From Myxococcota bacterium (GTDB lineage: Bacteria > Myxococcota_A > UBA796), in the NCBI GenBank assembly GCA_029251165.1, contig JAQXDW010000039.1, positions 1-64,000 on the forward strand: a stretch of DNA of 64,000 nucleotides, given 5' to 3'. How positions within the stretch are numbered: position 1 is the stretch's first letter; each line of letters begins with the position of its first letter. The translations under genes and the position numbers were made by a program. Positions 39,653 to 48,835 of this stretch are shown here, one piece after another. The notes beneath the pieces are model-generated. The model was not told where the DNA came from, did not search any database, and was given only the letters and a program-made list of their open reading frames with translations.

Positions 39653-41017
39653 GTGCCCCGCTGGCTGGCCCCGCTCCTCGGGGCGGCTGCGTCCTGGGGG
39701 CTGGCGGCGGCCTGGCGGCTTCGGTCTCTGGATCAGACCAGCGTCGGCAGCGACAGCATCGGACAATTCCTTCCCGGTCTATACCCGCTGGTCCTGCACA
39801 CGCCGCCCAATCCTGAGGCAGGCTATGCGCTGTGGGTGACCGCAGCGCCGCTGGTCTGGCTGTCAGACTCGCTGACCATGCTGCTCACCCTGCGGTTCAT
39901 GGTCGGCGCCCTGATCGCACCGCTGGGCTTCCTGACGGCGTGGCGACTGGCGAAGACGAACCGGCTCCTTGCGGCCTCCATTGCCGGCGGACTGCTGGCG
40001 ATGGACTCGGGGCTGGTGGACACTCTGGTCTCGTCGTTCCGGGGCTACGGTGCACCGGAGCTCGTGGCGGGCGCCACGCTGGGGCTGCTGGCCGGTCGTC
40101 GGGTCGGACTGGCGATCGGCGCAGTCCTGCTGGTCGCGGCCGCCGGACACCATCCGTTCGCCACCGGAGCCGCACTCGGTGCGGCGCTCGTCTTGCCCTG
40201 GCGAGACTATCGGACACTCGCCCTCACAGTGGGCATCGGATGCATCGTCGCGATGCCGAGGCTGGCATGGATCGCGGACATGGCCGACTGCGGAGACACC
40301 CTCGCCGCCTGTCTCGCCCCGATCGCGCTGGGCAGCTCCGAGCCGCTGAGCCGGGTCGCCCTCCTGGCACGAGCTGCCGCAGACCGGGCCGGAGAGCTGT
40401 CGGTGGCGCTGCCGGTGATGCTGGTCGGGCTCGTGCTGTGCCGGGACCGGCGGGCGCTGCTGCTCGCCCTCGGTGCGCTCGCCGGGATTATCGCGCTGGC
40501 GCTGTCGGTTCACTCCCTGCGCCCCTACCACCTCCGCATCGCAGCAGCTCCGCTGGCGGTGGCGGCTGCGCTGGGACTGGCGCGGTGGAGCCGCCTCGGC
40601 ATCGTCAGCGGGCTCATCGGTGTCGGTGCGCTGGCAGCACACCCCGCACCGCAGGGAACCTCCGGCGCGCTGTCACGACACGATGCCGTCGCCTCAGACC
40701 TCGCCGCGCTGCCATCCCCGGTGTGGGTCGAGGGGGCATGGTACGGCGGTGAGGTCGTGCTGGACCCCGCCGCAGCAGTGCTCTCCGCCATCCTCCAGGG
40801 TCAGCCGGCAGCGCGCTTTGGCCCCGATGGGACCATCGTCCTGCTGGTCAGTCAGGAAGACGATGGTGCGGTGCACTCCTTCACGGACGCCGCACAGGCC
40901 CACGACTGGCTGGCAGCTCATCCAGCCCCAGAGGTGCTCGGCGGGGCGGCAGACTGGGCGGCAATTCTACGCCCAGACGCTGCCGCGAGCTGGTGGACAG
41001 AAGGATCCGAGCGCTGA
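39653..41017 (+). CDS. Polytopic membrane protein, possibly GT-C-like
   Basis: About 454 aa with roughly ten transmembrane segments (for example WLAPLLGAAASWGLAAAW, LLLALGALAGIIALALSV). The first loop contains DQTSVGSDSIGQFLPGLYPL, whose placement recalls GT-C sugar or mannosyl transferases, which carry a catalytic Asp in the first periplasmic loop; no firm family assignment. A soluble C-terminal ~100 residues follow. GTG 39653 is chosen because the HscA stop is at 39651; the frame is open 51 bases further up inside hscA. No signal for a link to the isc genes beyond position. Confidence 0.6.
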   Translation: MPRWLAPLLGAAASWGLAAAWRLRSLDQTSVGSDSIGQFLPGLYPLVLHTPPNPEAGYALWVTAAPLVWLSDSLTMLLTLRFMVGALIAPLGFLTAWRLAKTNRLLAASIAGGLLAMDSGLVDTLVSSFRGYGAPELVAGATLGLLAGRRVGLAIGAVLLVAAAGHHPFATGAALGAALVLPWRDYRTLALTVGIGCIVAMPRLAWIADMADCGDTLAACLAPIALGSSEPLSRVALLARAAADRAGELSVALPVMLVGLVLCRDRRALLLALGALAGIIALALSVHSLRPYHLRIAAAPLAVAAALGLARWSRLGIVSGLIGVGALAAHPAPQGTSGALSRHDAVASDLAALPSPVWVEGAWYGGEVVLDPAAAVLSAILQGQPAARFGPDGTIVLLVSQEDDGAVHSFTDAAQAHDWLAAHPAPEVLGGAADWAAILRPDAAASWWTEGSER

Positions 41018-41067
41018 GGCACGGCCCCCCACAGGAGCGGGCCGCTGGAGGGCACGGAGTCCAACCA

Positions 41068-43116
41068 TCACTGGCGGCGCCGCATCACCATCATCATGAA
41101 CACCATGGCCACCAGGCTCCAGGTGGGGATCCCGCGCACAGAAGAGCAGCCGCCGGGGGACACCGCGCTGTCCAGGGATGAGCCTTCTTCCGCTCCAGTG
41201 TCCGACTCGCTGCCGTCCTCACCAACCAGCACGGTGACCGCGTCGCCGCTGTCGTCTCCAGCGGGCACGTCTCCGTCCTGGCAGTCGTTGTCGATGCCGT
41301 CTCCGGCGATCTCCGGCGCGGACGGGCTGATGAACGGATCCTGGTCGTCGCAGTCGGCCGCCTCACCGTCGGCGGCGTAGCGCGCGGGAACGTAGCCGTC
41401 GTGATCCGCGTCGAAGTCGTCGTCGCCAGCACAGTCACCGTCGATGCCATCGTACCAGTGCTCATCAGCGCCGGGGTAGATGCTCGGATCGTCATCGTGA
41501 CAGTCCGCGTCGTAGCCGAAGCCGTCACCGTCGCTGTCGACCAGATCCACGCCGTCGCAATTGCTGTCCACGCCGTCGCGTTCCTCATCGGCACCCGGCC
41601 AGATGTCCGCGTTGAAGTCATCGCAGTCTCCGCCCCAGGCCTCGCTCTCAGAGTTGAACCCGTCGCCGTCTGCGTCAAAGTCGTTGGCGCCGTCGCAGTC
41701 CGTGTCCTCGCCGTCGTACCAGGCATCAGACTCCGACTCGTTGATCCATGCACTGTGGTCGTCACAGTCGCGCCCAGCCACGAAACCATCGCCGTCCTCA
41801 TCGGGGAGGACTGCGGCATCCAGTCCACCGAACAGTCCGATGTCTGCCGCAGTACCATCGTGATCGATGCCGAAGGCTGCATCCAGGCCCGGCGAGCCGG
41901 CCCGCAGCGTCCAGTCTCCGCCGACGGTGTTGGAGAACAGGGGATCGAAGTGGAGCCCGCTCGACACGTCCACGCTGCCGAGTCCGTTCCCCTCGGAATT
42001 GCTCCAGAACACCGTGTCTTGGGTCGAGACGGCCAGCGCGTGTGTGCTGGCGACAGCCTCTGCACCGACGCTGCCAGAGAGGATGCTGGCGGTCAGCGAG
42101 ACCGTCCCGCCAGATGAAGCAATCGCCGCGCCGATGTCCGCCTGATTGCTCGCCATGACGCAGTGTGCGAGCACCGTCGAGCCGCCAGACACAGACAGAC
42201 CACCGCCGCTCAGGGCGCTGAGCCGATGCCAGAGGACGTTGTGAATGCGGACGTCGCCGCCGACCACCGAGACCCCACCCCCGATGTCCGCGCTGCCCAT
42301 GCTGAGCATTCCGCGACGCCAGGTCAGGCTCCCGTCCTCGATGTGGATGTGTCCGCCAGACGAGGCGATGTTTCCATGCAGGTCAATATCGGCAGCGGTC
42401 ACGGTGGCGCCGTGGATGTAGAGGCCGCCGCCGAGGTCCGCAAAGGAGTCGCTGATCTGAACCGCGCTCATCGACAGGCTGCCCGACATCGCCGCGATTC
42501 CACCGCCGACCTCTCCGGCACATCCGGTGATGGAGGTGCGCTCCAGGGTTGCCGAGGCTCCTGCCGCGTAGACCGCGCCCGCCGCGCCGCCCTCGCAGTC
42601 AGAGATCATGACGTCTTGCATCTCAAGCATGCTGCTCGAGGTCACCGAGACAGCACCCTGCGGCCCCTGAATGCGCTCCGCAGCAACGTTGACCAGCGTC
42701 AACATCGCGCCCGCTTTTGCGGAAAGCGCAGCGGCATGGGGGCTCCCGACATCGCGTAAGAGAGAGTCCTCGATGAGCATACTGGCCGCCTCGACCATGA
42801 CGGCTTCCTCAGCATCGGCAAAGACCACTCGCCGCACCGTCAGCATGCCACCAGAGACCGACACGCCGCCCAAGATGGTCTCTCCCTCCCCAGCCACAGC
42901 GCCCTCGATCGTCAGCGACTTCCCACCGGAGATCACGACGGGTGGGTAGCTCCCGGGCATCAACTGGAGGGTGTCACCATCACTGGCGGCCTTTATGGCC
43001 GATGCCAGCGAACCTGATGTGGGCGAGACCACAAGCGTCTCAGCGTGGACTGGAGGGGTAAAAAATGATGGAACGAGAAGCGAAATCAGCATCATTGGCC
43101 TCGCGAAGTAAAACAT
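41068..43116 (-). CDS. Secreted beta-helix protein with MopE-type repeats and a MYXO-CTERM-like tail
   Basis: About 682 aa. I start at ATG 43116 (MFYFARPMMLISLL), because GTGAGG sits just ahead; a further ATG at 43179 adds 21 non-signal residues. Signal peptide cleavage is expected at PPVHAET. Residues ~30-350 are a right-handed parallel beta-helix with repeats of the kind SLTIEGAVAGEG and MLTLVNVAAERIQG. From ~400 to 600 at least four DCDD...PGADE...DGIDxDC repeats occur, such as DCDDFNADIWPGADE. The C-terminus, GGCSSVRGIPTWSLVAMVFM ending MMMVMRRRQ, has the Cys-hydrophobic-Arg layout of the MYXO-CTERM sorting signal. A surface adhesin is likely. Convergent with 39653; ~150 bp from the divergent kinase. 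Confidence 0.82.
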   Translation of the reverse strand: MFYFARPMMLISLLVPSFFTPPVHAETLVVSPTSGSLASAIKAASDGDTLQLMPGSYPPVVISGGKSLTIEGAVAGEGETILGGVSVSGGMLTVRRVVFADAEEAVMVEAASMLIEDSLLRDVGSPHAAALSAKAGAMLTLVNVAAERIQGPQGAVSVTSSSMLEMQDVMISDCEGGAAGAVYAAGASATLERTSITGCAGEVGGGIAAMSGSLSMSAVQISDSFADLGGGLYIHGATVTAADIDLHGNIASSGGHIHIEDGSLTWRRGMLSMGSADIGGGVSVVGGDVRIHNVLWHRLSALSGGGLSVSGGSTVLAHCVMASNQADIGAAIASSGGTVSLTASILSGSVGAEAVASTHALAVSTQDTVFWSNSEGNGLGSVDVSSGLHFDPLFSNTVGGDWTLRAGSPGLDAAFGIDHDGTAADIGLFGGLDAAVLPDEDGDGFVAGRDCDDHSAWINESESDAWYDGEDTDCDGANDFDADGDGFNSESEAWGGDCDDFNADIWPGADEERDGVDSNCDGVDLVDSDGDGFGYDADCHDDDPSIYPGADEHWYDGIDGDCAGDDDFDADHDGYVPARYAADGEAADCDDQDPFISPSAPEIAGDGIDNDCQDGDVPAGDDSGDAVTVLVGEDGSESDTGAEEGSSLDSAVSPGGCSSVRGIPTWSLVAMVFMMMVMRRRQ

Positions 43117-43264
43117 ACGCCTCACCAGTTCAGAAGACTGATGAGCCACCATTGGGTCGGATGCAGACGACTCGGACATGAGATGGAGGAGTGAATTTTA
43201 TTCAGCAACAGCATCGCACCGAGGCGCCTGTAGACTACACTGCTCCTCAGAGGGAACGTTCAAC

Positions 43265-44410
43265 TTGAGCAGACAGCGCATCGGCGAGTACCCGATCATC
43301 CGAGTCATCGCGAGAGGTGGCGCTGCTGAGGTCTTTGAGGTCGCGTGTCCGACGACCCACAGGCACCTCGCCCTCAAGAGGCTCAACATCAGCGGTAGCG
43401 CTATCCAGCGCTTTAAGCGTGAATTTCAGATACTCAAAACCCTCAGACATCCCAGCATCGTCCGGGTCTTTGAGCAGGGCATCACAGACGACGGGCGGTG
43501 CTTCATCACCATGGAACTGCTCCGGGGCAAGGTCTCGCACACCTGGATCCGGGGCATTGGCTCCCCCGGAAGTCCCCGACGCACTTCAGAGGCCGCGCGA
43601 GTCATCTCAGCCACCGCAGAGGCACTCACAGCCCTGCACGCACAAGGCATCATTCATCGAGACATCAAGGCCTCCAACATCCTCATCTTGTCCGATGCCT
43701 CTGTCCGGCTCTTGGATTTTGGCTCTGCAATCGCCGAGGGCGTGTGCGGCGGAATCACAAACCCCGGTGAATTTGTCGGCACATTCGCCTACGCCGCCCC
43801 CGAGCAGATCCTCGGAGAGCCGGTCAGCGGTCGCATCGATGTGTACGCTCTCGGGGTCATGTTCTACCGACTAACGACCGGAAAGATGCCGTTTAGCGCA
43901 GACGATCGATATCGCCTAGCCCAGCAGCACCTCCGGGATCGCCCCCGCTCTCCCCGAGAGGTCCGTCCCGAGATCCCGGCATCGCTCTCCGACCTCATCA
44001 TGACAATGCTCCGCAAGGAGCCCAGCGCACGCCCGACGGCTTCAGAGGTCCACACCCGGTTAGTGCACGGCGAGCTTGAGGCGGTTCAGGTCGACTCAGA
44101 GAGCATCCGACAGCGACTCTCATCGCTCCGTCCCGTCGCCCGTCGGTTGATGCAGGCCCTGGCCGTCGCCGGAGAGCCGGTCGATTATGAGACGCTGGGT
44201 CACATGACGGACATTTCTCTTGATGAAGCACGGCACTTCCTCCAGAGCTTAGAGTCCGATGCCTGGGTACATCGGGCAAAGAATCACTGGTTTATTGGGG
44301 ACCGGTGTGTCGGGGAGCAGCTCGTCAGGGGTCTGAGAGAAGCACGACGCTACCTCCTCCAAACTCGACTCCATGAATTCCGAAGACTCATTACAGATAC
44401 GGTCTGCTAA
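43265..44410 (+). CDS. Serine/threonine protein kinase
   Basis: 381 aa from TTG 43265, preceded by AGAGGGA. An ATG at 43178 would overlap the divergent gene's 5' region and is less likely. Kinase motifs are complete: an unusual loop ARGGAAEVFEV, LALKRLN (ATP lysine), IHRDIKASNIL, LLDFGSA and FAYAAPEQILGEPVSGRIDVYALG. The last ~100 residues after ~275 are helical with a winged-helix look (RLMQALAVAGEPVDYETLGHM and SLDEARHFLQSL), so it may be fused to a signalling or regulatory domain. Composition is less GC-rich than its neighbours. No membrane segment. Confidence 0.88.
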   Translation: MSRQRIGEYPIIRVIARGGAAEVFEVACPTTHRHLALKRLNISGSAIQRFKREFQILKTLRHPSIVRVFEQGITDDGRCFITMELLRGKVSHTWIRGIGSPGSPRRTSEAARVISATAEALTALHAQGIIHRDIKASNILILSDASVRLLDFGSAIAEGVCGGITNPGEFVGTFAYAAPEQILGEPVSGRIDVYALGVMFYRLTTGKMPFSADDRYRLAQQHLRDRPRSPREVRPEIPASLSDLIMTMLRKEPSARPTASEVHTRLVHGELEAVQVDSESIRQRLSSLRPVARRLMQALAVAGEPVDYETLGHMTDISLDEARHFLQSLESDAWVHRAKNHWFIGDRCVGEQLVRGLREARRYLLQTRLHEFRRLITDTVC

Positions 44411-44634
44411 CCACAGTCCATCCCTGGAGTGGTGACTTCACATATGACGGTCTATCAGAGAAGAAATATACTTATACCTGACCAATAAGGCATATTTGAG
44501 CGCGAATGATGTCGAGGTGATTGCCGTCACTGCGTAAATACAATGTGGCACCGTGTTGTGAAATAAAGTAGGAAACGTATGCCTCATATGAGGCATACAA
44601 GACCGATGCATCTCTTGATGGAGAACATTTCGTC
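44411..44634. other. AT-rich intergenic region upstream of the triple-HTH gene
   Basis: 224 bp, visibly AT-rich (for example GAAATATACTTATACC and GTGAAATAAAGTAGG) in a window where intergenic DNA is usually GC-rich. Around 44473-44494 a degenerate inverted repeat TATACCT ... AGGCATA resembles the perfect palindrome downstream at 44577. Promoter elements probably lie between the two, but I cannot place them securely. Confidence 0.6.
44577..44598. promoter_or_regulatory. Perfect 22-bp palindrome upstream of the triple-HTH gene
   Basis: A perfect palindrome whose inner 18 bases read ATGCCTCATATGAGGCAT. It ends 36 bp before the ATG of the HTH-repeat gene. A degenerate relative sits about 83 bp upstream (AGGCATA half-site at 44488-44494). 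Autoregulation by the HTH protein is the simple reading; the site itself is seen, the binding is inferred. Confidence 0.75.
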
Positions 44635-45396
44635 ATGCCACGCCCAGCGAAACCAACCGATCATTTAGACGAAATTCGTCACCTGATGGGTACCATGCCT
44701 GATCACGAGGTCGCAAAGAAGTGCGATTCGACACCATCCATTGTCGGTCGTTATCGACGTAAGCACGGGATTCCGGCTTATGAGGGCTACAAATTTGGAA
44801 AGGGCCAGCGGCCACCGTCCAAGGTGTCTGAGCAGGCTGCCAAGAATAAGACCCCGCGACGGCGTCGCTCCAAAATCGATGCTTTCCGCAGTCAAGTCGG
44901 TAAGATTCCCGACCAGGTGATCGCAAAGAAAGCCGGCGTGTCTGTCGAGGGTGTACGCATGTACCGCCGGCGTCACAACATCACGCTTGAGCCTGAAGTT
45001 CGGCGGCGTCGGGGCTCCAAGACGTCGAAGCCCACAGCACCTACGGCACCCGTAGTCCGCAGTACCGGGCCGTCGGTCCTCGACTCTTTCCGCGACCAGT
45101 TCGGCTCCGTGCCAGACAGTGAGATCGCTGTGATGGCTGACATCACGGAGGCTGAGGCCACCGCGTATCGAACCGCACACGGCATCGCTGCTGCTGCCGA
45201 GCCGCCGGCTCCCCGTCTTCATGCTGCTCCGCCGACCGCCATGGACCTCCAGGGCTACAGCGTGACCATCGATGGAGTCGACCATATTGTGGTCGCCGCA
45301 GACATCGCTGATGCTGCCGAGCGGGCCGTTCGTGCGCGCTTGTCCGGCGCAATTACCGCCATCCACCACCTCGGCACGGCGCTGGTGGCCAGGTGA
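44635..45396 (+). CDS. Putative DNA-binding protein with three homologous HTH-like repeats
   Basis: 253 aa. Three repeats of about 42 residues are clear: MPDHEVAKKCDSTPSIVGRY with RRKHGIPAY (~10-50), IPDQVIAKKAGVSVEGVRMY with RRRHNI (~83-118), and VPDSEIAVMADITEAEATAY with RTAHGI (~145-180). Each has the helix-turn-helix layout xPDxxIAxxxxxxxxxVxxYRxxHxI, like a small homeodomain-type or phage-type HTH. The third repeat has lost its basic residues. Linkers are Lys/Arg/Ser-rich (PRRRRSKID, RRRRGSKTSK). A further C-terminal ~50 residues, with YSVTIDGVDHIVVAADIADA, form a small alpha-beta unit. ATG 44635 has GGAG ahead. I do not recognise the family, but the architecture suggests a sequence-specific or architectural DNA-binding protein. 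Confidence 0.78.
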   Translation: MPRPAKPTDHLDEIRHLMGTMPDHEVAKKCDSTPSIVGRYRRKHGIPAYEGYKFGKGQRPPSKVSEQAAKNKTPRRRRSKIDAFRSQVGKIPDQVIAKKAGVSVEGVRMYRRRHNITLEPEVRRRRGSKTSKPTAPTAPVVRSTGPSVLDSFRDQFGSVPDSEIAVMADITEAEATAYRTAHGIAAAAEPPAPRLHAAPPTAMDLQGYSVTIDGVDHIVVAADIADAAERAVRARLSGAITAIHHLGTALVAR

Positions 45397-45589
45397 GCCT
45401 CCGCAGTGCTTGAGGCGCCCCCGCCCCTCTGGAAAAGCAGCTTGGCCGAGCGCGTGCCCAGCGCGATCTGGAGTCCGTTGGTCAGCAGGCAACACAGTTA
45501 ACTTCAGACTGACTTTGCGTTCTCACTCCGCATCATGACTCCACCATCTCTGCCGGCCACATATACTGCTGGTCAGGTGAGGTGTCTCA

Positions 45590-47398
45590 ATGTTCATGCT
45601 GCTTACCGCGTCCCTGGCGGGTGCTCAGGATATTCCTGAAGCTCGTGTTGTCATTCCCTGGCGCGACTTTCAGACGCTCTATGAGCGTGGTCAGGCTCCT
45701 CAGGACAAGCCGCCGACAGCTCCCCGCGACTATGCGATCAGTCGGGTGACTTATACCGGCGAGGTCATCGGAGAGGCTGCCGTTCTGAAGGCAACCTTCC
45801 AGATCGATGTTCTCAAGAGCGAGGGCTGGACCACCGTTCCCCTCCTGCCGACCAATGTGGCCCTCCGAGAAGCAAAGTTGGGCCGCACGGATGCCCCGAT
45901 CTATCTCGACGATGGCTTCTACCGGCTCATCACGGACAAGCGCGGACCGCTGACCGTCGAGGTCGAGTTTGCAGTCGCCACTTTCTCCAGCTCAGGTCAG
46001 CAGGGCTTCTCGTTTCAGATGGCTCGCTCCGGTGCCACTGAGGTCGCGCTGAGCGTTCCGTCAGAGGACCTCCTGGACTTCGAGGTCGCGGGGGCGCAGC
46101 GAGTAACCACCACCGATCGGGCCGGAAGCCGTACCATGCGTGCCCTCCTGCCCTCCACCGGCAACCTCTCCGTCTCCTGGCAGCGCTCGGCAGCGGACGA
46201 TGCCGTCACCCCGAGCGCCGTGAGCGAGCCGCGAATCTACGCCGAGCATCAAGCTCTGGTCGGTGTCTCTGAGGGGCTGCTGCAGTGCAACAGCACCGTC
46301 TACTACTCCATTCTTCAGTCTGGCATCGAGCAGCTCACCGTGCTGCTGCCCTCGGATGTGACCGTGCTGGAGGTCGAGGGACAGGGCATCCGGGACTGGT
46401 CGATGGTTGATCAAGGCAACCGCGCCCGGCTCACCGTCGATCTCAACTTTGAGGCCAAGGGCGCCTACACCCTGTCGCTGGACTACGAGCGCCCGCTGGC
46501 CGAAGCGGCCTCCACAGTGGAGGTTCCGATCGTGCAGCTCCTCGGCGTCGAGCGGGTCAAGGGCTGGGTTGGCATCGACGCCCGCAGCAACCTGGAGATC
46601 GACTCCGGTGACGTCGCGGATGCTCGGGTGGTCGACGTCCGAGAGCTTCCCGCAGGCATCCTCGGTCAGACCGACTGGCCGGTCCTGCTGGGCTTCAAGT
46701 ACCGCAAGGCCTCCTACAACATCCCGCTGAGTATTCGACAGCACGAAGAGGTCGACATGCTGGTGACCATCATCGACCGGGCGGAAGCGACCACCGTGGT
46801 CACTCCCGATGGCCGTCGAATGACCCAGGTCACCTGGTCGGTGCGCAACAACCGCGCCCAGTTCCTCCGGCTCGACCTTCCCGACGGCGCGATCCCATGG
46901 AGCACCTTCGTCGGCGGTCGAGCGGTCAAGCCGGCACGGGCTGAAGACGGCCGGGTCATGGTTCCCCTCGCCCGCAGTCAGTCCGCTGGCGGTGAGCTCT
47001 CCCGGTTCGCGGTCGAGATGGTCTACATCGAAGACGGCGAGCCCTCCGAGGGTGGCCGGACCACCTTCGACGGGGAGCTGCCCATCGCCGACGTGCCGAC
47101 AACTGCAGTCGCCTGGACCATCTACGTGCCCGACAGCGCAAAGGTCAAGAAGCGCACCATCGAGGGATCGCTGCGACAGGTCGACTGGTTCACCCCCATC
47201 GAGGTGCCTGTCGCTGGCTCCATCCAGGCGATCCAGGAGGTCCAGCAGGCCGCCAACCAGACCTTCTCTACCGAGGCAATGGCTGCAGGTGTTCAGCCGG
47301 TTCGGGTCACCCTGCCCGTCGACGGCCAGGCGATGTACTTCGAGAAGCTGCTGGTCCTCGATGAGCGCCTCAACATCGGCTTCACCTACAAAGAGTAG
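45590..47398 (+). CDS. Secreted beta-rich protein, unknown, 602 aa
   Basis: Signal peptide MFMLLTASLAGAQ is cleaved near AGA-QD. The mature part looks like several beta-sandwich domains with the repeated layout WxxVPLLPxxVAL ... LTVEVEFAVAT and LTVLLPSDVTVLEVEGQGI. Such strings are seen in large envelope proteins of deltaproteobacterial and planctomycete lineages, but I cannot name the family. Single cysteine. ATG 45590 with GGTGAGGTG upstream. The aminotransferase follows 68 bp later. Likely a periplasmic or surface protein. Confidence 0.7.
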   Translation: MFMLLTASLAGAQDIPEARVVIPWRDFQTLYERGQAPQDKPPTAPRDYAISRVTYTGEVIGEAAVLKATFQIDVLKSEGWTTVPLLPTNVALREAKLGRTDAPIYLDDGFYRLITDKRGPLTVEVEFAVATFSSSGQQGFSFQMARSGATEVALSVPSEDLLDFEVAGAQRVTTTDRAGSRTMRALLPSTGNLSVSWQRSAADDAVTPSAVSEPRIYAEHQALVGVSEGLLQCNSTVYYSILQSGIEQLTVLLPSDVTVLEVEGQGIRDWSMVDQGNRARLTVDLNFEAKGAYTLSLDYERPLAEAASTVEVPIVQLLGVERVKGWVGIDARSNLEIDSGDVADARVVDVRELPAGILGQTDWPVLLGFKYRKASYNIPLSIRQHEEVDMLVTIIDRAEATTVVTPDGRRMTQVTWSVRNNRAQFLRLDLPDGAIPWSTFVGGRAVKPARAEDGRVMVPLARSQSAGGELSRFAVEMVYIEDGEPSEGGRTTFDGELPIADVPTTAVAWTIYVPDSAKVKKRTIEGSLRQVDWFTPIEVPVAGSIQAIQEVQQAANQTFSTEAMAAGVQPVRVTLPVDGQAMYFEKLLVLDERLNIGFTYKE

Positions 47399-47466
47399 GC
47401 TGGCGCACGGATCGTTCACCGTCCTGTTGCTGGTCGATGGCGACCAGTCGAAGTAAAAGGCGCGGC

Positions 47467-48762
47467 ATGAGCACTCCCGTCGACGTCGCACGCTTCCTTC
47501 CCGCCGATCACGATGCCGCCATGCGGCGCACCGTCACCGATGTGATGGCCAACCTCCGGGGCTCAATGATCCTCGGGATTGGTGCAGAGGTTCGGGCTCT
47601 TCAGGCAGAAGGCCGCGAGGTCTGCAACCTGACCATCGGCGACTTCCGCTCCGCGCAGTTCCCGCTTCCCACCCAGATCTCAGAGGGTGTGCTCGCCGCC
47701 TACAAGGAGGGTCAGACCGGCTATCCGCCCGCAGACGGCGTCCCAGAGCTGAAGGCCGCCATCGCTGCCCTCTACAAGCGCAAGCTCGGGATCGACTACG
47801 GCGCAGCCAGCGTCTGTGTCGGCAGCGGTGCTCGCCCTCCGATGTACGCCACCTGGCGCCTCATCACCCGCCCAGGCGACCGCACTGTCAGCTTCCTTCC
47901 CGCCTGGAACAACAGCTACTACGCTCATTTCTGCGAGACCGAGCACGAGTTCGTGCCGACCCTGGCGGAGAACGACTTCTTCCCCACTGTCGAGGCCTTC
48001 GCTGCCTCCCTGAAGGGCACCCGGCTGGTCGTCCTCAACTCCCCGCTCAACCCAACCGGCACCGCTGTCAGCCGCGATGTCCTCACCGGCTACGCCCAGG
48101 CAATCGTCGACGAGAACCGCAGCCGCGGCAGCGGCCGACCGGTGGTGATGATGTTCGATCAGGTCTACTGGCTGCTGACCGCTGAGGGCGTGGAGCACCA
48201 CAGCCCGGTCGCGCTGGTCCCTGAGGTTGCCCCCTACATCGTCCACACCGACGCCATCAGCAAGTGCTTCGCGGCCACCGGCCTGCGGGTCGGCTGGGGC
48301 GTGATGCCGTCGTACATGCAGGGTCGAATGAAGGCCCTCATCGGCCATGCCGGCTCCTGGGCCCCTCGCCCCGAGCAGCTCGCGACGGCCTGGCTCCTCC
48401 AGCGCCCAGAGCAGATGGATGCCTACATCGTCGGCATGCGTGGTCGGATCAGCGATCGCCTCGGGCTGCTGTACCGTGGACTCCAGGACATGAAGGCCCG
48501 CGGCCTCCCGGTTGATGCCATTGCCCCGCAGGGTGCCATCTACATGAGCATCCACCTCGACCTCATCGGTCGCGGCTTCGACACCAACGAAGAAATCCGC
48601 AGCTACCTGCTGCAGAAGGCGGGTGTCGCGCTGGTTCCATTCCAGGCCTTCGACATGCCCGAGAACAGCGGCTGGTTCCGCGCCAGCATCGGCTCAGTGA
48701 GTCCCGAAGATCTCGCCGTAGCCTTGGATCGCATGGAGACCGCTATCAAGGCACGCCTTTAG
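47467..48762 (+). CDS. Class I/II aminotransferase (PLP-dependent)
   Basis: 431 aa. Fold type I aminotransferase: the PLP lysine is in TDAISKCFAATGLRVGW (about residue 263), with LNSPLNPTGTAVSRDVL, GYPPADGVPELKAAIAALY and FRASIGSVS, the C-terminal Arg that binds the alpha-carboxylate. Substrate is unclear; aspartate/aromatic or valine-pyruvate-like enzymes are possible. ATG 47467 chosen; the 10 codons upstream in frame overlap a poor leader. Neighbours give no pathway. Confidence 0.88.
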   Translation: MSTPVDVARFLPADHDAAMRRTVTDVMANLRGSMILGIGAEVRALQAEGREVCNLTIGDFRSAQFPLPTQISEGVLAAYKEGQTGYPPADGVPELKAAIAALYKRKLGIDYGAASVCVGSGARPPMYATWRLITRPGDRTVSFLPAWNNSYYAHFCETEHEFVPTLAENDFFPTVEAFAASLKGTRLVVLNSPLNPTGTAVSRDVLTGYAQAIVDENRSRGSGRPVVMMFDQVYWLLTAEGVEHHSPVALVPEVAPYIVHTDAISKCFAATGLRVGWGVMPSYMQGRMKALIGHAGSWAPRPEQLATAWLLQRPEQMDAYIVGMRGRISDRLGLLYRGLQDMKARGLPVDAIAPQGAIYMSIHLDLIGRGFDTNEEIRSYLLQKAGVALVPFQAFDMPENSGWFRASIGSVSPEDLAVALDRMETAIKARL

Positions 48763-48835
48763 TCGATCAGGTCATTGCTTGCACGCCGCCGTCAAGACGG
48801 TACGGAGAGGCACAACGCTGGAGCACGCGAGCAAC

